Notes: generated by a model not told the origin, from the sequence alone. 10,018 nucleotides of DNA from Fibrobacter sp. (GCA_012841225.1 DUVD01000048.1:1-10018), one strand, 5' to 3'. Positions 1-7,393 are shown, numbered from the stretch's first letter. Numbers and translations: made by a program.

Positions 1-612
1 GCCTTCTCCTAGAAACTTACCCTCGCGTTCGCGCCCTTTTTCGGTCGTCAAAGCAAGGATTTTTTTGAACCAAGGAGGAGTGGTGACTTCGGCTTCTACT
101 GCTTCGATGTCTATTTCTACATCAATGCTGTTTTCTAAATCAATGTCCTTTTCGAAATCAATTGGCTCTTCAGAAACTGGTTTTTGACGATAAATCGGGG
201 CTTGTGCTTCTGCTTGATTTTCTTGCCAAACTTCAAATGGAGGGCGTGTAGTTCTTCTCGGGCGGTCGTTAAAAGAACCGCGATTTTCAAAAGGCTTTCT
301 GTCTCCATAAGGTCGGCTTTCGCCAAAGGGCTTACGGTCACCAAAGGAGCGGTTTTCACCGTAGGGTTTACGGTCGCCAAAAGAGCGACTGTCACCAGCG
401 GGCTTTCTGTCTCCATAAGGTCGGCTTTCGCCAAAAGGCTTGCGATCACCAAAGGAGCGTTTTTCACCATAAGGTTTTCTATCGCCAAAGGAGCGCTCTT
501 CTCTTTCGGGACGTTTACCAAAGCCTTTGTCAGCGATACTTTCACTAACTCCAAATTTGCGATTCAATGTAGATTTCACCGTTTTTTTAGGCGATTTATT
601 TTCGTCAGTCAT
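1..612 (-). CDS. Probable SpoU/TrmH-family RNA methyltransferase with repeat-rich N-terminal extension (partial, runs off left edge)
   Basis: The frame is open for 204 codons from ATG at 612 to base 1, with no stop, so the C-terminal part is missing. Order of what is visible: a Lys-rich start (residues 1-24), six 12-residue repeats of the type RSFGDRKPFGES (40-111), a linker, an acidic Asp/Glu/Ile block (about 148-176), then the start of a folded domain at 181-204 ending REREGKFLGEG. That ending resembles the substrate-binding N-terminus of SpoU/TrmH RNA methyltransferases (pattern 'REKEGLFLVEG'), which 2'-O-methylate rRNA or tRNA with SAM. Basic low-complexity tails of this kind are familiar from RNA-modifying enzymes and helicases. 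The start overlaps the dxs stop as ATGA, with GGAAG (617-621) 4 nt upstream, which suggests translational coupling. The coding frame is clear. The methyltransferase call rests on only about 20 residues, so another RNA-binding enzyme is possible. Confidence 0.55.
   Translation of the reverse strand, partial: MTDENKSPKKTVKSTLNRKFGVSESIADKGFGKRPEREERSFGDRKPYGEKRSFGDRKPFGESRPYGDRKPAGDSRSFGDRKPYGENRSFGDRKPFGESRPYGDRKPFENRGSFNDRPRRTTRPPFEVWQENQAEAQAPIYRQKPVSEEPIDFEKDIDLENSIDVEIDIEAVEAEVTTPPWFKKILALTTEKGREREGKFLGEG
280..495 (-). repeat. Six tandem 36-bp coding repeats (12-aa unit), arranged as two 108-bp triplets
   Basis: In the partial gene at 1-612, residues 40-111 read as six 12-mers: RSFGDRKPYGEK, RSFGDRKPFGES, RPYGDRKPAGDS, then the same three again with small changes (last unit RPYGDRKPFENR). 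The DNA is also nearly identical at a 108-bp offset, for example the block starting near 295 recurs near 403. This points to a recent duplication of a three-unit block. The unit alternates Arg/Lys with Asp/Glu, Gly and an aromatic residue, as expected for a disordered RNA-binding tail. Confidence 0.85.
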
Positions 613-2477
613 ATTACTTCCATCAGTGTTTTTGCGACGGATTCCCCGTCTATTTTTAATAGTTTGTATAAATCATTCACATCGCCGTGCTCTACAAAAT
701 CATCGGGTAATCCAAACCGGAAAAGCCTGTGAGAAGCAAAGCCTTTATCGCTCATAAATTCGGCAATCGCAGATCCATAACCACCAACGAGAGTGTTGTC
801 TTCTAGGGTTACTACAATTGAATGTGTTTTAAATAATTCAGCATAAGCATTTTCATCAAGAGGTTTAATAAAGCGAGCGTCGACTAAGGTGGGGTTTTTC
901 CCTTGAGCTCGCAGTATTGTGGCGGTCTTTTTAAGTTCATGTAACATAAATCCAGCACCGAGTAATAAAATTTCGGAGCCCGATTCAACGACGGCTAATT
1001 CTCCAATTCGAATAGGTTTGACTTGTTCTTTTAGTTGGCACTCTAAAGCGTTTCCTCTTGGATAGCGAATAGCTACTGGTCCAGGCATATCGATTGCCGC
1101 AATAACCATGTCTCGCAACTCGTTTTCATCCGAAGGCGCCATTATAATCATATGGGGGACGGTTCTTAAAAAAGACAAGTCGTAAGCGCCATGGTGAGTA
1201 GGCCCATCGGCACCAACAAGTCCTGCGCGGTCTAATATAAAAACGACGTGTAAGTTTTGCAAAGCCACATCATGTATGATTTGATCGTAAGCGCGCTGTA
1301 AAAAAGAAGAGTAAATCGCTACAACGGGTACCACCTCATTGCAGGCAAGGCCAGCGGCGAAAGTGACAGCATGTTCTTCTGCAATGCCAACATCAATTAC
1401 GCGGTCTGGAAATTCTTGTTCTACAATATTTAACCCACAGCCACTCGCCATAGCCCCAGTAATGCATAGAATGCGATTGTCTTTTCTAACAAGGTCTAAA
1501 AGGGTTTCGCCAAAAATGCATGTAAGTGATTTATTTGAATTACAAGGATTAATTGGAAGGCCACTTTCTGGATCAAAAGGAACAGAAGCGTGCCATTTCG
1601 CAGGGTTTTTCTCGGCTAGGTCTAGACCGCGCCCTTTTTCGGTAAGAACATGAATCAAGCAAGGTCCAGAAAAGTCCTTAACGCGGTCGAGGATTTGGGT
1701 CAATTCATTTAAGTCATGACCATCGATAGGGCCAAAATAGCGAATACCTAGGTCTTCAAAAAAGCGACCTGGCTTTAAGGCGCTTTTAGCAGCATGCTCT
1801 GTCGCCAGAAATAAATCCCTAAATCGAGAACCTAAAACACCCGGTAAGCGAGCCATTACTTTATCTACATCAGTCCGCATTTTGTTATAAGAAGGATCCG
1901 AGATAATGCGGTTTAAATATTTAGAAAAGCCGCCAACGTTTGGCGAAATACTCATTTTATTGTCGTTGAGAATAATCGTCATATTCTCTTTAGAAATGCC
2001 GGCATTATTGAGGGCTTCAAAAGCCATGCCGCCAGTCATGGAACCGTCTCCAATAATAGCCACTACATTGTGTTTCTTGCCGAGGTGATTGCGCGCGACG
2101 GCAAAGCCAAGCGCAGCAGAAATTGATGTCGAAGCATGGCCAGCTCCAAAGGCATCGTAAGGGCTTTCAGAGCGTTTCAAAAAACCGGACAACCCACCTT
2201 GTTGACGCAATGTATCAAAACGATCGTAACGTCCAGTCAAAAGCTTGTGAACGTAAGCTTGGTGACCCACATCCCAAACTAGAATGTCTTCTGGGGTATT
2301 AAAAACGTAATGTAAAGCGATTGTTAATTCAACGACGCCAAGGCTAGAAGCCAAGTGCCCGCCGTGCTCGGCTATTTGACTGATAATTTTTTCACGAACT
2401 TGCTTTGCTAGTTCATTGAGTTTTTCTATAGAGCAGCCCTTGATATCTTGAGGACTCTGGATTTCTTTTAAATTCAT
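609..2477 (-). CDS. dxs: 1-deoxy-D-xylulose-5-phosphate synthase
   Basis: This cytoplasmic enzyme condenses pyruvate with glyceraldehyde-3-phosphate, with loss of CO2, to give DXP. It is the entry step of the MEP isoprenoid pathway and also feeds thiamine and pyridoxal synthesis. The 622 residues match the usual family length. Visible marks: the thiamine diphosphate motif starting GDGSMTGG at 143-150 and closing with the Asn pair 157-158; the glutamate that activates the cofactor in GIAEEHAV (E367 by alignment to E. coli E370); GADGPTHHGAYD (421-432) with the substrate-binding His; and YPRGN (472-476). The transketolase domains are in the normal order. The ATG at 2477 directly follows the ispA TAA, with AGGG (2486-2489) 8 nt upstream inside ispA. 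Its TGA overlaps the next gene as ATGA. It belongs to an ispA-dxs operon with no sign of damage. Confidence 0.97.
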   Translation of the reverse strand: MNLKEIQSPQDIKGCSIEKLNELAKQVREKIISQIAEHGGHLASSLGVVELTIALHYVFNTPEDILVWDVGHQAYVHKLLTGRYDRFDTLRQQGGLSGFLKRSESPYDAFGAGHASTSISAALGFAVARNHLGKKHNVVAIIGDGSMTGGMAFEALNNAGISKENMTIILNDNKMSISPNVGGFSKYLNRIISDPSYNKMRTDVDKVMARLPGVLGSRFRDLFLATEHAAKSALKPGRFFEDLGIRYFGPIDGHDLNELTQILDRVKDFSGPCLIHVLTEKGRGLDLAEKNPAKWHASVPFDPESGLPINPCNSNKSLTCIFGETLLDLVRKDNRILCITGAMASGCGLNIVEQEFPDRVIDVGIAEEHAVTFAAGLACNEVVPVVAIYSSFLQRAYDQIIHDVALQNLHVVFILDRAGLVGADGPTHHGAYDLSFLRTVPHMIIMAPSDENELRDMVIAAIDMPGPVAIRYPRGNALECQLKEQVKPIRIGELAVVESGSEILLLGAGFMLHELKKTATILRAQGKNPTLVDARFIKPLDENAYAELFKTHSIVVTLEDNTLVGGYGSAIAEFMSDKGFASHRLFRFGLPDDFVEHGDVNDLYKLLKIDGESVAKTLMEVI

Positions 2478-3365
2478 TTAATTTACCCTAGTAATAATAT
2501 AAGCAGCGATGGATCGGAGGACGCTGGTATCTCCAGGTAATTGTTTTAAAATTTCTATGGCTTCTTCATAAAAAGCGTGAGCCTTTTCACGCGAAGCCTC
2601 TAAACCGATAATGGCAGGATAAGTCGCTTTTCTTTTTTCGAGATCAGAGCCGGCGTCTTTGCCTAACTCTTCGGTAGTGGAAACGATGTCTAAAATATCA
2701 TCGACTACTTGAAACGCTAGTCCTATCGCTTTTCCAAACTGTTGAATCTTCTTGATGTCGGCATCGGATGCATCGGCCAATTGTGCCCCAACCATAAGGG
2801 ACGCTTCGATTAGTGCTGCTGTCTTGTGGTAATGTATGTACTCAACGGTTTCTAAATCAACGTCCTTTCCTTCGCTTTCGATGTCGGTAATTTCGCCGCC
2901 GATCATGCCATAGCTACCAAGTGCTTTTGCCAAGGTTTCGATGGCATTTACTTTTCTTGTTTTGGCCATTAACTCAAAAGCTAAAATGCAAAGCGCGTCT
3001 CCTGCCAAAACGGCAGTGCCTTCGCCAAATTGCTTATGTGCAGTTGCCTTGCCACGTCTAAAATCATCGTTGTCGATGCATGGTAGGTCGTCATGAATGA
3101 GTGAGAACGTGTGGAGCATTTCGAGGGCACTGCTCGCATACCAGATGGAGTCACCCTTGCCACCGAATAGTTCAAATGCAGCGTAAGCTAACGCGGGGCG
3201 AAGTCTTTTGCCGCCGGCAAACATAGAATAGCGCATCGCTTCATGAAGCTTGAATGGTGCATCTGTCGCTACCGGCAAGTGCTCATTAAATTTTTCTTCA
3301 GCTTCTCTGGCGACTAGAGATAAGTATTTTGAGGCGTTTGTCGCTTCGGTTTCTAAATTTTGCAT
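2478..3365 (-). CDS. ispA: Short-chain (farnesyl-type) prenyl diphosphate synthase
   Basis: This enzyme adds isopentenyl diphosphate to DMAPP/GPP to make FPP, or possibly GGPP, downstream of the MEP pathway. The 295-residue length is typical. Visible marks: GGKRLRP (51-57) for IPP binding; the first Asp-rich motif DDLPCIDND (92-100), which has the two-residue insertion of bacterial type II FPP synthases, followed by RRGK; KTAALIEASL (181-190); and the second Asp-rich motif DDILD (222-226) with GKDAGSD after it. Phe87, five residues before the first Asp, is aromatic as in FPP synthases, which favours a C15 product. Chain length is an inference from that residue. The ATG at 3365 has no Shine-Dalgarno sequence. 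A promoter-like element lies just upstream (3377-3405). It is the first gene of the ispA-dxs-methyltransferase operon. Confidence 0.95.
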   Translation of the reverse strand: MQNLETEATNASKYLSLVAREAEEKFNEHLPVATDAPFKLHEAMRYSMFAGGKRLRPALAYAAFELFGGKGDSIWYASSALEMLHTFSLIHDDLPCIDNDDFRRGKATAHKQFGEGTAVLAGDALCILAFELMAKTRKVNAIETLAKALGSYGMIGGEITDIESEGKDVDLETVEYIHYHKTAALIEASLMVGAQLADASDADIKKIQQFGKAIGLAFQVVDDILDIVSTTEELGKDAGSDLEKRKATYPAIIGLEASREKAHAFYEEAIEILKQLPGDTSVLRSIAAYIITRVN

Positions 3366-3376
3366 ATAGCCAAAGA

Positions 3377-3405
3377 TATTTAATTTCAGAGAGATTAGAT
3401 ATCAA
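3377..3405 (-). promoter_or_regulatory. Candidate promoter for the ispA operon
   Basis: In the 45-bp gap upstream of ispA, the minus strand reads TTGATA (3405-3400, 5 of 6 to the sigma-70 -35), a 17-nt spacer, then TAAATA (3382-3377, a weak -10). Only 11 nt separate this -10 from the ATG, so the transcript would be nearly leaderless, which agrees with the missing ribosome-binding site. Seen by eye only; AT-rich spacers give chance matches. Confidence 0.4.
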
Positions 3406-3410
3406 AAATT

Positions 3411-4541
3411 TTAGAATTGCACGCCATAAAGCTTTATATCATCAATGTAAACATCAGTACCTGAATTCACAAAAAGATGGATTTGCTTTACATAGCGTTT
3501 GGTCGCTTCCCAGTTGTCGCAATTGGTGTTTTCATCGATTACTTCGCAGAAGTTCTCGGGCTTAACCACAATGTAAGACCACTTGTCTAGTGTAAGCATT
3601 TTGTAAGGAGAATAGGTTTTTAAATTCGTACCAGCGACTTCACTTTCTTTATCCCAGTTTTCTAATTGAACGCGAATAAAACCATTTCCTTTAGCCCTGA
3701 AAGAAATAGAATCTAACTGGTTAAAGTTAAGCGGGCCATTTTTAATTGTCATGCCAAAAACCACCCAAGCCCAAGTAAGCTTCATTTCGTAAGAGCCGTG
3801 AAAAACCTTAGATTGCCTAGTGGAGTCATAAATGATGCCATCATTAAAAATTAATGGCGATTTAATAATGGCGTTTACGGTATCGCGGGAGAAGTACCAA
3901 TCGTCGTAGGATGTGCCTTCAAAGTCTTGCAATAACGTTTCATTGGACTCTTTTAAGTCGAGGTTAGACTTAATAAAAATATGCTTTTCGCGAAGTGTAT
4001 CTTGATAGACTTCATTGCGAATATAAAGCGAAAGAGAATCGTCTGCTGCAGGCAATTCAGGAAGTGTGAAATTGCCTAAAGAGTCGGTTTTAACCAAAAG
4101 ATCTAGGCCGTAAATACCAACCCATGCGTATTTAGATTCGCTTGGTAATGCCACAGAGCCGGTAAACGAGCCTGATTTCTTTAGGTATAATTTTCCTAAA
4201 TTTAGCGAGTCCTTAAAAGTAATTTCGCGAGAGAGCATTTCACCATCTTGTTCAATGGTTATCCGATAGAAGCCGTCGGGAACGGAATCTAAAGCGATTT
4301 TTCCAACAGAGTCGGCAAGAATATCTGGCGAAATCACCTTATCAAATAAGATGGGTGTTTCTGGGGAATAGCTGACTTTTCGAAGTGCCATGCTTGCATT
4401 AATGGCGGGGTTTCCTTCCGAATCAAAAACCTGAGCGATGATACCATTAGTAGTCTCGCTGCCAGGACCTCCTGCAACAGGCTCTGTCGTGCATGAGATA
4501 AAAAGAACTGTAGGTAGAAGTAGAAGGAGTCTGTACATCAT
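3411..4541 (-). CDS. Surface lipoprotein with N-terminal beta-sandwich repeats and C-terminal carbohydrate-binding-like domain
   Basis: A 376-residue predicted lipoprotein. The signal peptide (residues 1-16) ends in FISC with Cys17 as the lipidation site, so it is probably anchored in the outer membrane. Residues 33-120 look like a carboxypeptidase-regulatory/Ig-like fold (GIIAQVFDSEGNPAINASMAL, then a DSVPDGFYRITIEQDG turn), perhaps repeated at 124-190. Residues 204-376 look like a jelly-roll carbohydrate-binding domain of the CBM11/CIA30 type: LLQDFEGTSYDDWYF at the start, the core DSISFRAKGNGFIRVQL (277-293) followed by WD at 296-297, and DVYIDDIKLYG near the end. Cys332 and Cys341 could form a disulphide. 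It starts MM at 4541 with AGGAG (4550-4554) 8 nt upstream and overlaps the regulator gene's stop by ATGA. No enzymatic motif is seen. The fold calls are by pattern, and the ligand is unknown. Confidence 0.75.
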   Translation of the reverse strand: MMYRLLLLLPTVLFISCTTEPVAGGPGSETTNGIIAQVFDSEGNPAINASMALRKVSYSPETPILFDKVISPDILADSVGKIALDSVPDGFYRITIEQDGEMLSREITFKDSLNLGKLYLKKSGSFTGSVALPSESKYAWVGIYGLDLLVKTDSLGNFTLPELPAADDSLSLYIRNEVYQDTLREKHIFIKSNLDLKESNETLLQDFEGTSYDDWYFSRDTVNAIIKSPLIFNDGIIYDSTRQSKVFHGSYEMKLTWAWVVFGMTIKNGPLNFNQLDSISFRAKGNGFIRVQLENWDKESEVAGTNLKTYSPYKMLTLDKWSYIVVKPENFCEVIDENTNCDNWEATKRYVKQIHLFVNSGTDVYIDDIKLYGVQF

Positions 4542-5374
4542 GGTGACTTCTCCTGAATTTTTTTAACGATAGCTAAAGGAAACATTTGCAAATTTAATTG
4601 AAAAACGGCATTATCACCAGTACCCTCTTGAGATAACCTCAAAATATCTGTTCTAAATTCTTTAATCTTTTCTCGAATTAAAGCAATGTCGTCTATATCA
4701 AATGTCATAGTTACCGTACTAATATCCCTAAGTGAAGCGTGGTGCCTATCTAGTGATTCTCTAGCGAGTGAGATAGTTTCCTTTTGAAAAGAAGTTACCG
4801 CTTCGGAGCGCCAGTTGCCACCGGTGCTAACAAAGGTATCCGTCACACGCCAAAAACCATCCGCATCCTTCTCAATCATTTTAAGACTTGCCAAAAGAGC
4901 TACTGCATCTTTTGCTTGCTTTTCTGTGATTGTAGGAGTACAGGCCTCTGCTAAACCTAAATAATCGCCGTCAAAATTGCAAATGCCAATGATGGATCGA
5001 ATGGCATTATAGTACCAATGCCTGTAAAACTCGAGTTCCTTCTTTTCGAGCCTTTTTAGTGGAATGCCTTTTAAAACTTGCATTTTTTCGTAATGAGAGA
5101 GGGCTTCTTTGTCTGTTTTAGCTCGACCAAAATAAACGAGTTCCGTCCAAAATGCAGTTTCTTTTTCATTTAACGCGAAAAAAGCGGCCACAGGGAGAAT
5201 CATGGTCGTCGCTAGGTGGATTTTCCCTTGAGATATCCTAAGTAAGTTTCCTGGGTCGGCATTTAGTTTCATTGCCATATAACGCCAAGAGACAACCGTT
5301 TTTTGTCTTTTGAATTCTTCAAAGGCGTTTCGCAACCATTTGCGGTAATCTGTATATTCAAAAATTGGTTTCAC
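4538..5374 (-). CDS. TIGR02147-family (DUF4423) putative transcriptional regulator
   Basis: With the GTG at 5374 the protein has 278 residues and begins MKPIFEYTDYRKWL, matching the family's typical start. The N-terminus holds a Cro/CI-like helix-turn-helix (about 28-66: SWRYMAMKLNADPGNLLRISQGK, then LATTMILPVAAFFALNEKE). Residues 135-185 look like a winged helix (ITEKQAKDAVALLASLKMIEKD, FWRVTD). Residues 186-268 fit DUF4423 (ARESLDRHHASLRDISTVTM, AVFQLNLQMFPL). It is a cytoplasmic protein expected to bind DNA. No target has been shown for most family members, to my knowledge. It overlaps the downstream lipoprotein gene, so that lipoprotein is its likely partner or target. GAGG (5387-5390) lies 12 nt before the GTG, which is long. 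A longer frame from TTG at 5404 has no ribosome site and breaks the family's start, so I rejected it. Confidence 0.85.
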   Translation of the reverse strand: MKPIFEYTDYRKWLRNAFEEFKRQKTVVSWRYMAMKLNADPGNLLRISQGKIHLATTMILPVAAFFALNEKETAFWTELVYFGRAKTDKEALSHYEKMQVLKGIPLKRLEKKELEFYRHWYYNAIRSIIGICNFDGDYLGLAEACTPTITEKQAKDAVALLASLKMIEKDADGFWRVTDTFVSTGGNWRSEAVTSFQKETISLARESLDRHHASLRDISTVTMTFDIDDIALIREKIKEFRTDILRLSQEGTGDNAVFQLNLQMFPLAIVKKIQEKSP

Positions 5375-5412
5375 TTTAATAAAATACCTCAAAAACCATT
5401 TCAAAAGATGCT

Positions 5413-5445
5413 TTTATAGGCGATGGGTGTTGTTTGTATTTACAA
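5413..5445 (-). promoter_or_regulatory. Candidate operator and -10 element upstream of the regulator gene
   Basis: This 111-bp gap separates the end of the 164-aa lipoprotein gene from the regulator. The near-palindrome TTGTATTTACAA (5434-5445; five paired bases per arm around an unpaired central TT/AA) sits 15 bp upstream of a minus-strand TATAAA (5418-5413). This is a possible binding site for the regulator itself. No good -35 sits 16-18 nt from the TATAAA. No GC-rich terminator is visible in the gap; only an AT-rich weak hairpin (around 5460-5480) follows the lipoprotein stop. Confidence 0.25.
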
Positions 5446-5485
5446 CAAGTGATTTTAATCGCTTATTTTGATAAAAGCAAGTTCT

Positions 5486-5980
5486 TTATCGATTAGATTT
5501 TGCGACGCGTTGGCGCTTGGCTTTTTGCCCATTAAAAGAAAAGTCTTTAATTTGACCTTTACCGTTGCAACGTGCTGTCCAAGCCGCAATTTCATTTTCT
5601 GGATTAAGAAGCTGCTTCATGGGTTCTGTTATTAGAGTGGTTTGATGCTCTGGCTCGGATAAGCGGCCCAGAAAGCGTATAGATACTTCTTTTTTGTATT
5701 GGTAACGGTAGTACTGAGTATCAAAAGAAATCTCTTGGTTAGCTCGTTGTTGTATTAGTGGCGATTCCAAGAGCACTCTAGTCATCTCAATAAAGCATAG
5801 GTTCTCTATTGAGTCTTGTGCTAAAGCGGGCGTTAGCCCCTTAGCCATTTTAGAGAGGTCGCCAGTGTATTCAAACCACTCAATTTTTAAAGGCACAAAT
5901 AAGATCTCTTTTTTTGCGCAAGAGCTTAAGAGAATAGAAATAACCAAAAAAAAGCTACAATAAAATAAAATGTGTTTCAT
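5486..5980 (-). CDS. Small lipoprotein of unknown function, co-transcribed with the diguanylate cyclase
   Basis: I do not recognise this 164-residue protein. It starts MKHILFYC with a hydrophobic stretch (4-18) ending in LSSC, so Cys21 is the likely lipidation site. Lys23 and Lys24 after the Cys do not suggest inner-membrane retention, so the outer membrane is more likely. The mature part is mixed alpha/beta with an aromatic Tyr-rich patch (QYYRYQYKK, 89-97), a further Cys at 62 and 138, and a strongly basic C-terminus (GQKAKRQRVAKSNR). I chose the ATG at 5980 because it gives a clean lipoprotein signal and lies 4 nt after the diguanylate cyclase stop. An upstream in-frame ATG at 6088 lies inside the cyclase gene and would bury the signal. 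Only a weak AAGAG precedes the start. Gene order suggests a partner or output of the cyclase, which is inference. Confidence 0.7.
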   Translation of the reverse strand: MKHILFYCSFFLVISILLSSCAKKEILFVPLKIEWFEYTGDLSKMAKGLTPALAQDSIENLCFIEMTRVLLESPLIQQRANQEISFDTQYYRYQYKKEVSIRFLGRLSEPEHQTTLITEPMKQLLNPENEIAAWTARCNGKGQIKDFSFNGQKAKRQRVAKSNR

Positions 5981-5984
5981 ACTC

Positions 5985-7301
5985 TTATTTCTTTTTGAAT
6001 GAAGCACTAGTGACCCTGTTTCTTCCGCTTTCTTTAGAGGCGTAAAGAGCTTTGTCAGCGCGGTCAAATAGCTTTTTTGCGTCTTCATCGGGGATCATTT
6101 CGGCAACGCCAAAAGAGCAGGTTATGGTGCGTTCGGGAATAAGCTCTGCTGATTCAATGGCTTGACGTAATTTCTCGGCGAGGAATTGCGCATTTTGAAG
6201 AGGCGTGTCTCCACACAGGATGACGAACTCTTCGCCGCCCCATCGTACTAAAACGTCGGTGTTTCGAATTTTGCTTTGAATGAGCTTCGACAGGTTAGCA
6301 AGGACATCATCACCAGTGGTGTGTCCAAAAGTGTCGTTGATTTCTTTAAAGTGGTCGATGTCTAAAATGACAAAGGAAACAGGATGCCCTTGCTTATTGA
6401 GGCGCTCTTGCTCTCGAGTTAGAACGCTCGTGAAACCAGCGCGGTTTAAGCAACCAGTAAGAGGATCTTCTTTGCTTAATTTTTCAAAGTCGGCTTTTTC
6501 GATTTCGAGTGCTTTTAAGTTCTTTTCAAGTTCTTCTCTTTTGCGCTTGTTGGCGGCGTGTTCACGGCTGTAGTCCAAAAAGCGAATGACTAAAATAATG
6601 AAGAAGGATATAAACCAAATGCCAACCAAAATGGAGGCTACTTTTAATTCGGAAATGATTTTTCCTTTAAAAGAAATGCCTTTTATTTCTAAGGTGCCGT
6701 AACCGAGTGGCGCTGCTGTTCCAGTTTGAACCTCTATAAGAGGAATGTTTGATAAATCAACTCGTGCTTTGTGTACGTTAACATTATGTTGTGCTACCCA
6801 CCAACCGGCAACACGAAATTCTTCTGGCACAAAAACAGCGGGATAAGTTTCTTCGAGAGGAAAAAACTCTAATTCATTGAATTTAAGAGAGACGGGTTCG
6901 TCCAGTTTTGAAATGGTGCTATCCCAGCCTCTAAGATAAAGACGCACAGAACCCTCTCCTCTGGGTTTTAACCATAGGAAAATGCTGTCGTATTCTGCAA
7001 AATTTTTGCCTTTGGATTTGCCGTCACCTAAATAGATTTGAATGCCAGCGTAAGGATAGGGAGAACCCTCTTTCAGCTCGTAGTCCACAATTATAGAGGA
7101 GTCTGTACGAGTCATATTGATGGAAGAGCGGCCTCCATCTATAGAGTCGGTTGTGGCAATAATGTAAGGATAGTTAGCTAGGTTGATATTGTAGATTTTA
7201 TCCATGCCATTACGGTATACCAGAACAGTAATCACTGTAAGGGACAGTAACGCAAAGATTAATATGTTCATACGGAACATGGCTAAAATCTTTTGTAACA
7301 T
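5985..7301 (-). CDS. Membrane diguanylate cyclase (GGDEF) with carbohydrate-binding-like periplasmic sensor domain
   Basis: This enzyme makes cyclic di-GMP from two GTP. The 438 residues run: short cytoplasmic tail, membrane helix (about 12-29), periplasmic domain (31-217), second membrane helix (about 221-241), charged coiled coil (246-276), and GGDEF domain (277-435). The GGDEF domain is complete: DPLTGCLNRAGF at the start, DIDHFKEINDTFGHTTGDDVL (314-334), the GGEEF active-site loop (355-359), and the inhibitory I-site RNTD (346-349) at the canonical spacing, so activity and product inhibition are expected. The periplasmic domain has the pattern YAGIQIYLG, DSIFLWLKPRGEGSVRLYLRGWD (105-127) and LEIKGISFKG (204-213), resembling a CBM11/CIA30 jelly-roll. 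It lies 92 nt after the esterase gene and 4 nt before the small lipoprotein gene. The ATG at 7301 has no clear Shine-Dalgarno; internal ATGs at 7280 and 7271 are alternatives. Confidence 0.93.
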   Translation of the reverse strand: MLQKILAMFRMNILIFALLSLTVITVLVYRNGMDKIYNINLANYPYIIATTDSIDGGRSSINMTRTDSSIIVDYELKEGSPYPYAGIQIYLGDGKSKGKNFAEYDSIFLWLKPRGEGSVRLYLRGWDSTISKLDEPVSLKFNELEFFPLEETYPAVFVPEEFRVAGWWVAQHNVNVHKARVDLSNIPLIEVQTGTAAPLGYGTLEIKGISFKGKIISELKVASILVGIWFISFFIILVIRFLDYSREHAANKRKREELEKNLKALEIEKADFEKLSKEDPLTGCLNRAGFTSVLTREQERLNKQGHPVSFVILDIDHFKEINDTFGHTTGDDVLANLSKLIQSKIRNTDVLVRWGGEEFVILCGDTPLQNAQFLAEKLRQAIESAELIPERTITCSFGVAEMIPDEDAKKLFDRADKALYASKESGRNRVTSASFKKK

Positions 7302-7393
7302 TATTTTATTTCTTTAAGCTCACTAACAACCTCACCATAAGATACATTAAAATAGAAACTCTGGCTTCTGAAACCCTCTAAAAACGGCAAGTT

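Noticed and set aside
135..757. Open frames on both strands (139, 182 and 76 codons) across the repeat region
   Set aside because: Each is a shadow of the repeat-bearing gene at 1-612 or the dxs 3' end: low-complexity products such as repeated LVTVSPLAKADLMETES, no ribosome sites and no family signal. The uninterrupted frame from 612 fits the overlap with dxs.
1339..1653. Plus-strand frame of 104 codons inside dxs (also 1906-2088, 3329-3565, 6280-6573 plus and 2981-3175, 7924-8115 minus)
   Set aside because: All lie within well-supported genes in other frames, with no ribosome site and no recognisable product.
5375..5404. N-terminal extension of the regulator starting at a TTG (5404)
   Set aside because: There is no Shine-Dalgarno before the TTG. 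The GTG at 5374 gives MKPIFEYTDYRKWL, matching how this family normally begins.
5981..6088. N-terminal extension of the 164-aa lipoprotein from ATG at 6088
   Set aside because: It overlaps the GGDEF coding sequence in another frame and would place 36 charged residues before the lipoprotein signal. The ATG at 5980 gives a clean signal peptide and normal operon spacing.
7306..7347. 13-codon minus-strand frame just upstream of the diguanylate cyclase (MYLMVRLLVSLKK), considered as a leader peptide
   Set aside because: It is too short to distinguish from chance, has no run of a single regulatory amino acid and no attenuator hairpin next to it.
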